Of a stretch of 35,115 nucleotides of DNA, positions 8,569 through 17,124 are shown in pieces; positions within the stretch are counted from its first letter, which is position 1, and every line of letters starts with the position of its first letter. The position numbers and the translations under genes were made by a program. The notes under the pieces were generated by a model. The model had not been told where the DNA came from, did not search any database, and saw nothing but the letters and a program-made list of their open reading frames with translations. The stretch covers positions 1-35,115 of the forward strand of contig JACPAM010000119.1 of the NCBI GenBank assembly GCA_016180805.1, in the 5' to 3' direction. Origin of the DNA: Deltaproteobacteria bacterium. GTDB lineage: Bacteria > Desulfobacterota > Binatia > UBA9968.

Positions 8569-9678
8569 GGCTTGCGAATTCTGCCGTTTAAACTCCGCCG
8601 CCCAATCCCGAAAGTTGCCCTCCCGGATCGCCAGCCGGCAGTCGTCCATGAGGCGATGATAATAATAGAGGTTGTGAACGGTGTGAAGATGGGCGGCGAG
8701 AATCTCCCCGGCATGATAGAGGTGGCGCAAATAGGCGCGAGAAAAATGACGGCAGCAGTAACAAGCACAGGCTTCGTCCACGGGCCGCGGGTCTCTGACG
8801 AATTCCGCGCGCTTGATATTGACCTTTCCTTTGGAAGTGAAGAGCGTCCCGTTCCGGGCATTTCGGGTGGGCAGGACACAATCAAACAGGTCATAGCCAT
8901 AGCCGGCCGCGGAAATCAAATCCTGCGGCCGGCCCACGCCCATCAGATAGCGCGGGCGTTTCTCGGGCAAAAGTTGGGCCGTGAACTCCCCGATCCCATG
9001 CAAGGTTGCCTCTCCTTCCCCCACGCCCAGGCCACCGACAGCAAAACCATCGAAGGGTAAGGACGCCAGCCGCCGTGCGCACGCCTCGCGCAGCTCTCGA
9101 TGCATCCCACCCTGAACGATCGCGAAAAGCGCCTGATCGTCCCGCCGGCCGGCCGTGAGAGAGCGCTCGGCCCATCGCGCCGTCCGTTCGGTGGACGCCA
9201 TGGCATATTCCTTGGTCGCAGGATAAGGAATACACTCGTCCAAAACCATGGCGACGTCGCTGCCAAGATCGTGCTGAATCTGGACCACCCGCTCCGGCGT
9301 CAGCAGATGGCTCGAGCCGTCCAGATGGGACTGAAAGTGAACGCCCTCCTCGGTGATCTTTCTTAGCGCTCCCAAGCTGAACACCTGAAACCCGCCGCTA
9401 TCGGTCAGAATGGTCCGGTTCCAACCGATAAAGCGATGCAGGCCCCCCAGCTCTCGAACCACCTCTGCCCCCGGACGAAGATAGAGATGGTACGTATTGG
9501 CCAAGAGGATCTGGCACTCCATCTCCTCGAGATCGCGCGGCGATAAAGCCTTCACACCGCCCTGTGTCCCGACGGGCATGAAGGCCGGCGTCTCCACCAC
9601 GCCGTGGCCCGACTCCAGTCGACCCAAACGCGCGCCGCTGCTCGCGTCTTTCTTGATGACCGTGAAATTGAAAGCCAT
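8560..9678 (-). CDS. tgt: tRNA-guanine transglycosylase
   Basis: 372 residues from the ATG at 9678 (E. coli Tgt has 375); the frame continues ten codons to a TTG at 9708, which would be less typical. TIM-barrel landmarks are present: TPAFMPVGTQGGVKALSP, the substrate-binding Asp in ILTDSGGFQVFSL (D93), GGMHRELR, and GFAVGGLGVGE. Near the C-terminus, CACYCC...YLRHL with a later HNLYYY segment supplies the zinc ligands. The enzyme exchanges guanine-34 for preQ1 in tRNAs with GUN anticodons; QueA, encoded just upstream, performs the next step. The last codons and stop run into the AT-rich repeat, so the C-terminal tail (RQNSQAIF) is partly repeat-derived. Confidence 0.97.
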   Translation of the reverse strand: MAFNFTVIKKDASSGARLGRLESGHGVVETPAFMPVGTQGGVKALSPRDLEEMECQILLANTYHLYLRPGAEVVRELGGLHRFIGWNRTILTDSGGFQVFSLGALRKITEEGVHFQSHLDGSSHLLTPERVVQIQHDLGSDVAMVLDECIPYPATKEYAMASTERTARWAERSLTAGRRDDQALFAIVQGGMHRELREACARRLASLPFDGFAVGGLGVGEGEATLHGIGEFTAQLLPEKRPRYLMGVGRPQDLISAAGYGYDLFDCVLPTRNARNGTLFTSKGKVNIKRAEFVRDPRPVDEACACYCCRHFSRAYLRHLYHAGEILAAHLHTVHNLYYYHRLMDDCRLAIREGNFRDWAAEFKRQNSQAIF

Positions 9679-9712
9679 ATTGAGATTGACTGCCGTTGGC
9701 CTCTTCAATCCG

Positions 9713-9762
9713 ACCCTCTCCCCTACCCTCTCCCTGTCAGGGAGAGGGAGAAGGGTGAGGGT
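9713..9762. repeat. Long imperfect palindrome between queA and tgt
   Basis: ACCCTCTCCCCTACCCTCTC on the left pairs with a GGGAGAGGGAGAAGGGTGAG-type right arm around the centre CTGTCAG, giving an imperfect stem of about 23 bp. The right end reaches the queA stop codon (9762-9764). Pyrimidine-rich palindromes of this form are common intergenic repeats in many bacteria. It may also attenuate read-through into tgt. Confidence 0.75.
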
Positions 9763-10799
9763 TAAAGAATGAGCATCGCATCGCCGTAGCTGTAGAACCG
9801 GTAACGTCTCTGGACCGCCTCCCGATAGGCCCGCCGAACCAGCTCCAATCCGGCGAACGCGGCCACAAGAATCAGAGGAGTGGAGCCGGGCAGATGAAAG
9901 TTCGTGATGAGCCCATCAAGAACACGGAAGGCGAAACCGGGGTGGATAAAGAGGCGCGCAATCCCCTCGTCTGCGGTGATCTTCCCCGTACGCAGGGCAA
10001 TCCACTCCAGCGCTCGCGTGGTTGTTGAGCCCACCGCGATGACCCTCTTGCCGGCCTCCCTCGCCCGTTGGATCTTCTCGGCCGCATCGGCGCCGAGCGC
10101 GTAGCGCTCCCCCGCCATGCGATGGCGCTCCACGATCTCTTCCCGCACCGGCCGAAAGGTTCCTGGGCCTACGTGGAGAGTCAACAAAGTCCGCTCCACG
10201 CCTTTGGACGCTAACTCAGCCAACAGATCCCAGGTGAAATGAAAGCCGGCGGTGGGAGCCGCTACGGCCCCCACACTGGATGCGTAAATCGTCTGGTAGC
10301 GCTCCCAGTCCATGGATACGACCTGGCGGTTTCGCTGGATGTAAGGCGGCAAAGGGGGCTCACCGTGCGCCGCGAGCCGATCCATAAACTCGCCCCGGTG
10401 GTGAAACTTCAGCCCGTAACGCCCTTCGCCCACATCGCCGACAACCTCGGCGAAAAAATCGTCGGCGAAATAAATCCGGCTACCTACCCGCGGGCTCTTC
10501 GCCGCGTCCACGAGCGCGATCCACAGGCTGCGCTGTTCATCGAAGGGCTCGACGAGCAGAACCTCGACCTTGCCGCCGCTTTCCTTCTTTCCCCGCAGCC
10601 GGGCGGGAAAGACTTTCGTACCGTTCAGGACCAAAAGGTCGCCGGGCTTAAGGAAATCTCCCAGATCTGAGAACCTGCGGTGGTGGATCTCTCCCCTGTG
10701 GCGCTCAATGACCAGAAGCCGCGCTCCTGCCCGATCACCGCTGGGATAGGCAGCGATCAGAGATCGGGGGAGTTCGTAGGTGAACTCTTTCAGCTCCAT
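9762..10799 (-). CDS. queA: S-adenosylmethionine:tRNA ribosyltransferase-isomerase
   Basis: 345 residues, the normal length. Family motifs are seen in order: FTYELPRSLIAAYPSGDRAGARLLV at the N-terminus, FLKPGDLLVLNGTKVFPARLRGKK, PPLPPYIQRN, RYQTIYASSVGAVAAPTAGFHFT, LHVGPGTFRPV, and at the end TNFHLPGSTPLILVAAFAG. QueA transfers and isomerises the ribosyl part of SAM onto preQ1-34 in tRNA, giving epoxyqueuosine. It heads the queA-tgt-yajC-secD-secF cluster. No clear ribosome site precedes the ATG; the sequence just upstream is a GAGACA-type simple repeat, so the promoter is not obvious. Confidence 0.97.
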   Translation of the reverse strand: MELKEFTYELPRSLIAAYPSGDRAGARLLVIERHRGEIHHRRFSDLGDFLKPGDLLVLNGTKVFPARLRGKKESGGKVEVLLVEPFDEQRSLWIALVDAAKSPRVGSRIYFADDFFAEVVGDVGEGRYGLKFHHRGEFMDRLAAHGEPPLPPYIQRNRQVVSMDWERYQTIYASSVGAVAAPTAGFHFTWDLLAELASKGVERTLLTLHVGPGTFRPVREEIVERHRMAGERYALGADAAEKIQRAREAGKRVIAVGSTTTRALEWIALRTGKITADEGIARLFIHPGFAFRVLDGLITNFHLPGSTPLILVAAFAGLELVRRAYREAVQRRYRFYSYGDAMLIL

Positions 10800-10805
10800 A
10801 CGAAT

Positions 10806-10871
10806 AGACAGAGACAGAGATAGACATAGAGACCACCCGGGTCCCTCGTTCTCTGTCTCTATCTCTATCTG
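10806..10871. repeat. Simple-sequence inverted repeat (GAGACA/GATAGA units)
   Basis: AGACAGAGACAGAGATAGAC from 10806 and CTCTGTCTCTATCTCTATCT at 10851-10870 are built from the same six-base units in opposite orientation around CCACCCGGGTCCC. It fills the whole gap between queA and the slipin gene, so it sits at the likely promoter position of the queA operon. Confidence 0.7.
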
Positions 10872-10873
10872 CT

Positions 10874-11629
10874 TTAGGTCTCGCTCTTCTTGAGAAACGG
10901 CGTCAACAGGTCAATGGGCACCGGAAAGATTGTGGTCGAGTTTTTCTCCGAGGCCACCTCGACGAGACTCTGAAGGAAGCGCAGTTGCAGGGCCATCGGG
11001 TGCTTGCTGATGACTTCCGCCGCGTCCGCGAGCTTCTGGGAAGCCTGAAATTCTCCGTCGGCGTGGATGACCTTCGCGCGCCGCTCCCGCTCCGCCTCCG
11101 CCTGTTTGGCCATCGCCCGCTGCATCTCCTGAGGCAGATCGATATGCTTGAGCTCCACCAGGACCACCTTGATCCCCCAAGGGTCGGTCTGGGCGTCGAG
11201 GATCTCTTGAATGCGGCTGTTGATTTTCTCCCTCTCAGCCAGAAGCTCGTCTAGCTCGCCCTGCCCACAGACACTCCGTAGCGTCACCTGGGCAAGCTGA
11301 GAAGTGGCGTAGAGGTAGTTCTCCACCTCCCTTATTGCCCGATTGGGATCCAAAACCCTGAAGTAAAGAACCGCATTGACCTTAACAGAAACGTTGTCTC
11401 TTGTGATAACGTCCTGGGGCGGGATATCCATAGTGACCGTGCGGAGGTCGATGCGCACCATTTTTTCGATCAGCGGGATGACATAGATGATGCCGGGGCC
11501 CCGGGCCTCCACCATGCGTCCAAGCCTGAAGATGACCCCACGCTCGTACTCCTTGAGGATTTTGATCCCGCTGATCAACAAGATCACCACGATGACTAGC
11601 AACGTATAAAAAGGCCCGAACCCGAACAT
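10874..11629 (-). CDS. Slipin (SPFH/stomatin-like membrane protein)
   Basis: 251 residues from the ATG at 11629, which has AGGAGGGAGC just upstream; the open frame extends further but overlaps nfeD. One N-terminal membrane segment ([19 protein letters not shown]) is followed by the SPFH/Band 7 domain: [39 protein letters not shown], and [16 protein letters not shown] charged, likely coiled-coil stretch ([20 protein letters not shown]) comes next. Bacterial slipins form oligomeric membrane microdomain scaffolds. They are typically encoded with an NfeD-type protease that cleaves or controls them; here nfeD is immediately upstream with a 14-bp gap, supporting a functional pair. Confidence 0.93.
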   Translation of the reverse strand: MFGFGPFYTLLVIVVILLISGIKILKEYERGVIFRLGRMVEARGPGIIYVIPLIEKMVRIDLRTVTMDIPPQDVITRDNVSVKVNAVLYFRVLDPNRAIREVENYLYATSQLAQVTLRSVCGQGELDELLAEREKINSRIQEILDAQTDPWGIKVVLVELKHIDLPQEMQRAMAKQAEAERERRAKVIHADGEFQASQKLADAAEVISKHPMALQLRFLQSLVEVASEKNSTTIFPVPIDLLTPFLKKSET

Positions 11630-11643
11630 AGCTCCCTCCTCTC

Positions 11644-12999
11644 TCAACTCCTGGACTGCCCCTCTGACAGCCGCGTAACCTTGAGGCACATGCCATCGAA
11701 GCCGACCACACGCACTTTCTCGCCCGCCGCAATCTCCCCGTCCCCCTCCGCATTCCAATACTCCCCATGCACGAAAATCTTACCCGTAGGATTCAACGTC
11801 ACGCGAACATCGCCGATCTCGCCGATGAGCCCCTCCAGGCCAAGCGTGGGTTTTCTCCGTTGCGATTTGAAGACGAGATAGCCCAGCACGAGCATCAAGG
11901 CGCTCACCGTCGCCACTGCGGTAAAAACAATCGAACGGTCCACGACGAGGTCCGAGCTTTCCGTGTCGAAGAGAAGCAGCGAGCCGAGCGCGAGCGAAAT
12001 CGCGCCGCCGATCCCCAGGACCCCGAAGCTCGGCACGAAAGCCTCGCCCGTAAGCAGCGCGACCCCAAGCAGGATGAGGATAAGACCTGCATAATTGATG
12101 GGGATAATTTGAAACGAGGCCAAGGCCAGGAGCAGGGCGATCGCGCCGGCGACTCCGGGAAAAACCACGCCCGGATTGGAGAACTCCATGTAGAGCCCCA
12201 GGATCCCCGCCATCAAGAGCAGATAGGCGATGTTGGGATCCGAAAGGGTGTTGATGATTTTTTGCCTGAGCCCCATCTCGAACCGCTCTACCCGCGCATC
12301 CTTCAGCGCCAGGGTTATATAACGGTCCCCCACCTCGACCTTTCTGCCGTCCGCCTGCCGCAAGAGATCGTCGATGTCTTTCGCGACCACATCGATAACG
12401 TTCTTGGCCAAGGCTTCCTTTTCGGTAATCGAGACGCTGCGGCGCACGGCCTGAATGGCCCATTCGGTGTTGCGGCCGCGCTTTTGGGCGATGGCCTCGC
12501 TGAATGACGCGGTGAAATTTTCGATCTTCTCGCCCATCACCCCTTTGACCTCTTGCCCGCCGCCGGCCACGGGGTGAGCGGCGCCGATATTGGTGCCCGG
12601 GGCCATGGCCGCGACGTGGGCCGCCAGCGTGATGAAGACCCCGGCGGAGCCCGCCCCCGCCCCGCTTGGCGCCACGTAGACGATGACCGGGACCGGAGCC
12701 CCCAGGATCTCTTTGACGATGGACCGCGTCGAGGTGAGGAGCCCGCCCGGTGTATCCATCTGGACGATCAAAGCCTTCGACCCTCTGGCGCGCGCGCGCT
12801 CGATGCTCTCCCGGATGAAGTCATCCACCGCCGGATTGATCCCGCCGTCGATGGCGATAAGATCGACAACGGGGCCGGGGGCAGGCTTCGGCTGCGCGAG
12901 CACCGAAAAACCTGCCCAGAAGAGGAGTAAGAACACCCCTGCCTTACATAACAGGGGGCTGAAACTCTTTAATAACCTTTTTGATGTCCTGCCAAACAA
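11644..12999 (-). CDS. NfeD-type membrane-bound ClpP-class serine protease
   Basis: I place the start at the TTG at 12999: AGGAGA lies 8 nt before it, and it opens a signal peptide ending SVLAQPKP. The result is 451 residues. The N-terminal half is a ClpP/SppA-like protease related to archaeal 1510-[13 protein letters not shown], then [14 protein letters not shown] with the nucleophilic Ser, [12 protein letters not shown], and GEKIENF with the expected catalytic Lys. Four to five membrane helices follow ([17 protein letters not shown] to [10 protein letters not shown]). The C-terminal part is the NfeD OB-fold ([22 protein letters not shown] to [11 protein letters not shown]). The gene overlaps the end of the upstream glycosylase gene by 56 bp and precedes slipin by 14 bp. 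The longer frame to 13134 would overlap the glycosylase much further and is unlikely. Confidence 0.9.
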   Translation of the reverse strand: MFGRTSKRLLKSFSPLLCKAGVFLLLFWAGFSVLAQPKPAPGPVVDLIAIDGGINPAVDDFIRESIERARARGSKALIVQMDTPGGLLTSTRSIVKEILGAPVPVIVYVAPSGAGAGSAGVFITLAAHVAAMAPGTNIGAAHPVAGGGQEVKGVMGEKIENFTASFSEAIAQKRGRNTEWAIQAVRRSVSITEKEALAKNVIDVVAKDIDDLLRQADGRKVEVGDRYITLALKDARVERFEMGLRQKIINTLSDPNIAYLLLMAGILGLYMEFSNPGVVFPGVAGAIALLLALASFQIIPINYAGLILILLGVALLTGEAFVPSFGVLGIGGAISLALGSLLLFDTESSDLVVDRSIVFTAVATVSALMLVLGYLVFKSQRRKPTLGLEGLIGEIGDVRVTLNPTGKIFVHGEYWNAEGDGEIAAGEKVRVVGFDGMCLKVTRLSEGQSRS

Positions 13000-13705
13000 G
13001 TTTCTTGTCTCCTGGATTGCGCAGTAAATAGGCGGGGTGAAGCGTCGGCATGATCTTGATCCCGTTAAACTCGTGCCACACACCCCGCAACCGCATGATC
13101 GGGACCTTGGTCTTGAGCAGCGTCTGGACCGCAAACTTTCCCAAGGCCACGATGACCCGGGGCTTTATAAGCTCGATCTGCTTGAGCAGAAACGGCTCGC
13201 AGGCCTCCACCTCGTCCGGCTCCGGATTGCGGTTTTCAGGCGGACGGCACTTGATGACATTGGCGATGTACACGTCTTCCCTTCTCAGGCCCATTCCCTT
13301 GACGATGATATCGGTGAGGAGCTGCCCGGCGCGCCCGACGAACGGTTCCCCTTGGAGGTCTTCGTCGCGACCAGGCCCCTCGCCGATGAACATGACACGT
13401 GCCCGAGGGTTGCCCACGCCAAACACCAGGTGGGTGCGCCCCGGCCAGAGCTTACATCGGCGACAGTCACCGATAGCGGCGCGAAGCTCTTCGAGACTCG
13501 TGGCCCGATAGGCCTCCCGATCGTCCGAAAACAATCCCCCCTCCAGCCCGCGCAACCAACTGGCTTGAGATGCCTCGGGCGCCTTTCCATCAGCGCCGCG
13601 ATCGATCGGCAGGTTGCGAATGCGAGCCCGTTCCCTGCGTTGCAGGTGGCGCCTGAGCGAGGCGACCATCGTGGCCAGCTCTTCCAGATCATGTTCTGCG
13701 TCCAT
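12944..13705 (-). CDS. Uracil-DNA glycosylase, family 4 (iron-sulfur)
   Basis: 253 residues from the ATG at 13705, preceded by a weak AAGAGA; a TTG seven codons upstream is the alternative start. The C-terminal ~180 residues match family 4 UDGs. Cys81 and Cys84 (CRRC) with Cys153 and Cys169 are the four expected 4Fe-4S ligands. GEGPGRDEDLQGEPFVGRAG (109-128) is motif A, which holds the uracil-binding pocket, and HPAYLLRNP (223-231) is the second conserved motif. The enzyme removes uracil from DNA at the start of base excision repair. The first ~70 residues are charged and poorly conserved, as in many members with N-terminal extensions. It is followed by nfeD with overlapping ends. Confidence 0.95.
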   Translation of the reverse strand: MDAEHDLEELATMVASLRRHLQRRERARIRNLPIDRGADGKAPEASQASWLRGLEGGLFSDDREAYRATSLEELRAAIGDCRRCKLWPGRTHLVFGVGNPRARVMFIGEGPGRDEDLQGEPFVGRAGQLLTDIIVKGMGLRREDVYIANVIKCRPPENRNPEPDEVEACEPFLLKQIELIKPRVIVALGKFAVQTLLKTKVPIMRLRGVWHEFNGIKIMPTLHPAYLLRNPGDKKLVWQDIKKVIKEFQPPVM

Positions 13706-13808
13706 GAACGTTCTCTTCGCGGACAACGCATCTTAGCATCATCGAAGCCTCCGTAGCAATAACTGTGACGCAGCTATAATCCTTAAGATTCACCGTCAAA
13801 CCCTCGAA

Positions 13809-14009
13809 GGCGGGCTCCTCGGGAAACGAGCCCTCCGGCCGCAGACGTCCCTTCCGCGACTGAGGGGAGCACGAGCGAGGCTGCGGACGTCCGATTACAG
13901 ACGGCACGACTCATGGCACGAACCCATCGGCCGCAGCCGAGAGCGCGCTCCGCGAGGGAGCTTTGTCCGTCGGCAGCGGCCAGACGTGTCGTTTCCCGAG
14001 GAGCCTGCC
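13809..14009 (+). repeat. Nested-palindrome repeat, copy B, with 17-bp perfect terminal inverted repeats
   Basis: The ~200-bp element fills most of the 332-bp gap between the glycosylase and the DUF4416 gene. GGCTCCTCGGGAAACGA (13813-13829) is the exact reverse complement of 13989-14005, and a further GGC/GCC pairs outside it. Inside are a CCGGCCGCAGACGTCCC segment and the 100-nt core (13864-13963), with stems GGCTGCGG/CCGCAGCC and the conserved loop CGATTACAGAC, CGACTCATGG. No coding gene is supported in this gap. Confidence 0.85.
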
Positions 14010-14037
14010 GTAAGGTCATCATGCTGAATAAAGCGGC

Positions 14038-14580
14038 CTATAACCCCCGTTTGAGCTGCTTTAGATAGAGCGCGCGAAGCTCGGCAAAAAAGGCGAGCGT
14101 GTGCGGCCAGCGGTAGTCCGCGTAGGTATAGTCAAGCGGATGGAAGCCGCCGTTGTGGTAAAGCAAAGTTATCTCACCGTAGATGCCGTCGCGCAGATAG
14201 AGGCGGTGGGGAGCGTTCTTGGTCGAGGCGAGGACCACCTTTCCGATGTCCAGGTATCCTGGATCGGCGTTGACCCTGCGCCCTCGCCGCTCGCCGCTGG
14301 CGGAGCGATATTCCGCTTCGATGCTCTGAGCCGCAAGCTTGATCTCCGGTAATTTTTCCGCAGAGGCCAAAGGCGCAAAGGAGACGAACTTGCGCCTGAG
14401 CCCCGTTCCCATCTCCCTGGCGTAATAATCGGTGATCTCCCAGGCTGAGACCACGCTGGCGGTCTCGAGGGCGCCCAAAAGATCAACCAGGCGCGCCTCC
14501 ACGGGGGCGAAGAGATCCTCTGAGGCAGCGAGCAGGGCGACGAAAAGCTTAACCGGCTTCGGCTCTGTCGGGATGCCCAT
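14038..14580 (-). CDS. DUF4416 family protein
   Basis: 180 residues, the usual size of DUF4416 proteins, which are common in deltaproteobacteria and related phyla and have no established biochemical function. Recognisable family features are VKLFVALLAAS near the start, WEITDYYAREMGTGLRRKFVSF, ADPGYLDIGKVVLASTKNAPHR and YLRDGIYGEITLLYHNGGF, ending with LDYTYADYRW. No signal peptide or membrane segment is present, so it should be cytoplasmic. No Shine-Dalgarno is visible before the ATG. It lies between the glycosylase and coaBC on the same strand but is separated from each by repeat-filled gaps. Confidence 0.88.
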   Translation of the reverse strand: MGIPTEPKPVKLFVALLAASEDLFAPVEARLVDLLGALETASVVSAWEITDYYAREMGTGLRRKFVSFAPLASAEKLPEIKLAAQSIEAEYRSASGERRGRRVNADPGYLDIGKVVLASTKNAPHRLYLRDGIYGEITLLYHNGGFHPLDYTYADYRWPHTLAFFAELRALYLKQLKRGL

Positions 14581-14589
14581 TTTTGGTTA

Positions 14590-14712
14590 ATAGTAAATAG
14601 TCTCCGCCAGAGGCGGATCAGCCTCAGGCTGAAATGGTCAATAGTTATTCGTTATTCGTCAAAGGTCAATGGTCAACGGGTCGGGAGTGGGGACGATTGA
14701 CCGTGTACTGTT
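14590..14712. repeat. Intergenic repeat cluster with two small palindromes
   Basis: CCGCC-AGA-GGCGG (14604-14616) is followed by TCAGCCT-C-AGGCTGA (14618-14632). Then come GTTATTCGTTATTCG (tandem 7-mers) and GGTCAATGGTCAACGG, which is partly mirrored by CCGTGTACTGTTGACTATTG at 14701-14720. The TATTCG and AATAGTAAATAG words recur at 21433-21487. The cluster fills the gap between coaBC and the DUF4416 gene; no gene is seen. Confidence 0.6.
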
Positions 14713-14714
14713 GA

Positions 14715-15923
14715 CTATTGACTGCTTTCTGCCCGCAGCATCAGAAGGTAATCGAAGATTCGCTCCGCCAGATCCTCTTTGCTCATGAGCGGAAGAGACC
14801 GCACGGTGCCTCTTCGGTCCAGCAGGGTGGCGACGTTGGTGTCGCTCTCGAAGCCGCTCCCCTCCTGGGTCACATCATTGGCCACGATCAAGTCGAGGTT
14901 CTTCTCGCGCAGCTTTTTCCGCGCGTTCGCGACCAGTTCCTCGGTCTCGGCGGCAAAACCGATAAGGATCCGGCCGTTCTTTCTCGCCCCGAGTTCGCGC
15001 AAGATATCCGGGTTGGGCTTCAATTTGAGGACGATCGGGCCCGCGGCCCGCTTGAGCTTTCTGCCGATCGGCTGCTCGGGATGGTAATCAGCCACGGCGG
15101 CCGCCATCAACACCGCTGTCGCCTGCGGAAACTCCTGCAGCACCGCCTCACGCATCTCGGCGGCGGTGGTGGCACGGACCAGACACACGCCTGGGGGCGG
15201 CGGCAAAGCGGTCGGCCCGCTGATCAGCGTCACCTGGGCTCCCCTTCGAAGGCCGATGCGCGCCAGCGCGTAGCCCATCTTTCCCGAGGAACGGTTGGAG
15301 ATGAAACGGACCGGGTCCAGCGGCTCCTGGTTCGGACCGGCGGTAATCAGGAGTTTTTCATCGATGAGGTCCTTTTTTTTTAACCGCCGCCGAATCTCCT
15401 CCACGATATCCTCCGGCTCGGGCAATCGTCCTTTGCCCTCATAACCGCATGCCAGGTAACCCTCCGCCGGCTCCATAAAATGATAACCGAGGCCTTTGAG
15501 CTTGCGGATATTGTCCTGAAGGATCGGATGTTCATACATGTGAACGTTCATAGACGGCGCGATCAGCACAGGCGCGCGGGTAGCCATGAGGACAGTGGTC
15601 AACAAGTCGTCGGCGATCCCGGCGGCGATTTTGCCGATGATGTTCGCTGTCGCCGGGGCGATGACAAAGAGCTTGGCTTCATCGGCGACACGGATATGGC
15701 CGATCTCGGACTCCTGGGTGAGGCTGAAGGTCTCGGTCGCAACCGGCCGGCCAGAGAGCGTCTGAAAGGTCAGTGGCGTGACGAACTCCATGGCCTCTCG
15801 GGTCATCACCACCTGGACGGCGAACCCTTCCTTGACCAGTAAGCGAACGAGCTCCACCGCCTTGTAGCAGGCGATGCCGCCGGTAACGCCGAGGGCAATG
15901 GTAGGCCTTTCCTCCGGTTCCAC
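14715..15923 (-). CDS. coaBC: Bifunctional phosphopantothenoylcysteine decarboxylase / phosphopantothenate-cysteine ligase
   Basis: 402 residues, typical. CoaC part (1-~185): [13 protein letters not shown], the active-site His region [29 protein letters not shown], the PSMN motif in [12 protein letters not shown], and the lid Cys in [13 protein letters not shown]. CoaB part: [52 protein letters not shown] and [15 protein letters not shown]. The enzyme performs two successive steps of coenzyme A synthesis, CTP-dependent ligation of cysteine and FMN-dependent decarboxylation. The reading starts at GTG 15923 with no ribosome site. GGAGGAAAGG occurs just inside the frame, so the real start could be slightly downstream at an unusual codon. 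Confidence 0.96.
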   Translation of the reverse strand: MEPEERPTIALGVTGGIACYKAVELVRLLVKEGFAVQVVMTREAMEFVTPLTFQTLSGRPVATETFSLTQESEIGHIRVADEAKLFVIAPATANIIGKIAAGIADDLLTTVLMATRAPVLIAPSMNVHMYEHPILQDNIRKLKGLGYHFMEPAEGYLACGYEGKGRLPEPEDIVEEIRRRLKKKDLIDEKLLITAGPNQEPLDPVRFISNRSSGKMGYALARIGLRRGAQVTLISGPTALPPPPGVCLVRATTAAEMREAVLQEFPQATAVLMAAAVADYHPEQPIGRKLKRAAGPIVLKLKPNPDILRELGARKNGRILIGFAAETEELVANARKKLREKNLDLIVANDVTQEGSGFESDTNVATLLDRRGTVRSLPLMSKEDLAERIFDYLLMLRAESSQ

Positions 15924-15986
15924 ATCTAAAAAATAGCCAATTCACGGGGGCTTTGCAAATCAGGCTGTCGTCCTGTGGCTTTTGGC

Positions 15987-16217
15987 ATGATGGGCGATTT
16001 TTTCGCGCTTTATCTTCCACTTTTTGTCATCTGTGCGACCACCCTATACCTAAGCCCGCCGTTCCCTGTTCAGAAAGCGCTTGATTCTGAAGGAAAAACT
16101 ATTGCCGCGCTGAAGTGGATCGAGTTTGGCATGTTTTTAGCTTGGTTTTTTTCCTTTGGCTGTTTTTTATTCTTGAAGTCCCGGAAAAACCTTGACCTCT
16201 CCGGAGACTTCGTGTAA
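15987..16217 (+). CDS. Possible small membrane protein (doubtful gene)
   Basis: 76 residues from the ATG at 15987 (GTG 15975 and ATG 15990 are alternatives). Two hydrophobic stretches, FALYLPLFVICATTLYL and FGMFLAWFFSFGCFLFL, flank a short charged loop, and the tail KSRKNLDLSGDF is polar, giving a two-helix hairpin topology. It lies between the divergently transcribed coaBC and mlaA, ending 19 bp before mlaA. I do not recognise a family, and no ribosome site is seen. The composition is more T-rich than in neighbouring genes. It may be real or a chance frame. Confidence 0.35.
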   Translation: MMGDFFALYLPLFVICATTLYLSPPFPVQKALDSEGKTIAALKWIEFGMFLAWFFSFGCFLFLKSRKNLDLSGDFV

Positions 16218-16236
16218 TTGACAACGGAGGTTTGAA

Positions 16237-17001
16237 GTGAAACGCGTAACCAAGAAGCGTCGGCAGTGGGTCGTCGTGTTTATTGGGCTAGCTGTTCTCG
16301 TCGGCCTGAGCGTCGCGAACTCGCTTACGGTGGCACCGGTCAGCGCTGCCGAAGAGAGCCTGGCGAGCCAGCCCGAAGGCTCCGTGCCAGGCCAGGACTT
16401 CGATCAGGACCCGTGGGAGCCGTTCAACGAAGCGACGTTCACCTTCAACCGCCAGGTCGACCGCTTTCTCATCAAGCCGGTGGCGACGATTTGGGACGCG
16501 CTGCTTCCTCATCCCGTGCGCAAGAGTCTCGGCAACGCGTTCGACAACCTGCTGGTGGTGCGGCGGGTGGTCAACAACCTGCTCCAACTCAAACTGGACG
16601 GCGTGGGTCGGGAACTCATGCGCTTCACGGTTAACAGCACGTTCGGCATCGGCGGACTATTCGATGTCGCGAAGGACGGTGTGGGCATCGCCCCAAGCGA
16701 CGAGGACATGGGCCAGACGTTCGGCGTCTACGGCGCTGGCTCCGGGCCGTATTTGATCCTGCCATTGCTGCCGCCGATGACGGTTCGAGACGGGATTGGC
16801 ATGGCGTTGGACGGGGCCATGAACCCGCTCAACTACTTCGCACCGGTCGGCGCCACCTTCGGGATTTACGGCACCAACCTGGTCAACGAGCGGTCGCTCA
16901 ATCTCGACCGGTTCGAGCGCGTCGAAGAGACCACCATCGACCTTTACGGCGCGGTGCGTAACGCTTACTTCCAAAGAAGAGCAGCCGCCATCAGGGAATG
17001 A
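16237..17001 (+). CDS. mlaA: MlaA/VacJ family outer-membrane lipid asymmetry protein
   Basis: 254 residues from a GTG with ACGGAGG 7 nt upstream. A signal peptide (KKRRQWVVVFIGLAVLVGLSVA, cleavage near VSAAEE) is followed by the MlaA domain: DPWEPFNEATFTFNRQVDRFLIKPVA, VRKSLGNAFDNLL, RFTVNSTFGIGGLFDVA, DEDMGQTFGVYGAGSGPYLILPLLPP and VRDGIGMALDG. MlaA is a doughnut-shaped outer-membrane protein that removes misplaced phospholipids from the outer leaflet. Many family members are lipoproteins, but no Cys lipobox is visible here, so this one would be cleaved by ordinary signal peptidase. No other mla gene is in the window. A 106-bp palindromic element follows. Confidence 0.93.
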   Translation: MKRVTKKRRQWVVVFIGLAVLVGLSVANSLTVAPVSAAEESLASQPEGSVPGQDFDQDPWEPFNEATFTFNRQVDRFLIKPVATIWDALLPHPVRKSLGNAFDNLLVVRRVVNNLLQLKLDGVGRELMRFTVNSTFGIGGLFDVAKDGVGIAPSDEDMGQTFGVYGAGSGPYLILPLLPPMTVRDGIGMALDGAMNPLNYFAPVGATFGIYGTNLVNERSLNLDRFERVEETTIDLYGAVRNAYFQRRAAAIRE

Positions 17002-17009
17002 CGGCATTA

Positions 17010-17115
17010 ACCCCGTACCACGGACTTACGTCCGTGGGTTTGGGGCACCGCCCTTCGGGGAAGTCCAGAACATTTATCCCCGCACTCACGTCCGGGGCGT
17101 TCTGTGGTACGGGGT
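17010..17115. repeat. 106-bp palindromic element with 12-bp terminal inverted repeats
   Basis: ACCCCGTACCAC (17010-17021) is the exact reverse complement of GTGGTACGGGGT (17104-17115). Inside are CCACGGAC-TTAC-GTCCGTGG (17018-17037), CAGAAC/GTTCTG (17066-17071 with 17099-17104) and CCCCG/CGGGG (17078-17082 with 17093-17097). The two halves share an ACTYACGTCCG word. It ends 9 bp before the next gene's ATG. No transposase gene is in the window. Confidence 0.8.
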
Positions 17116-17124
17116 AAACCGGTG

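Noticed and set aside
16237-17001. MlaA as a lipoprotein
   Set aside because: No Cys follows the signal peptide core; cleavage by ordinary signal peptidase fits better.
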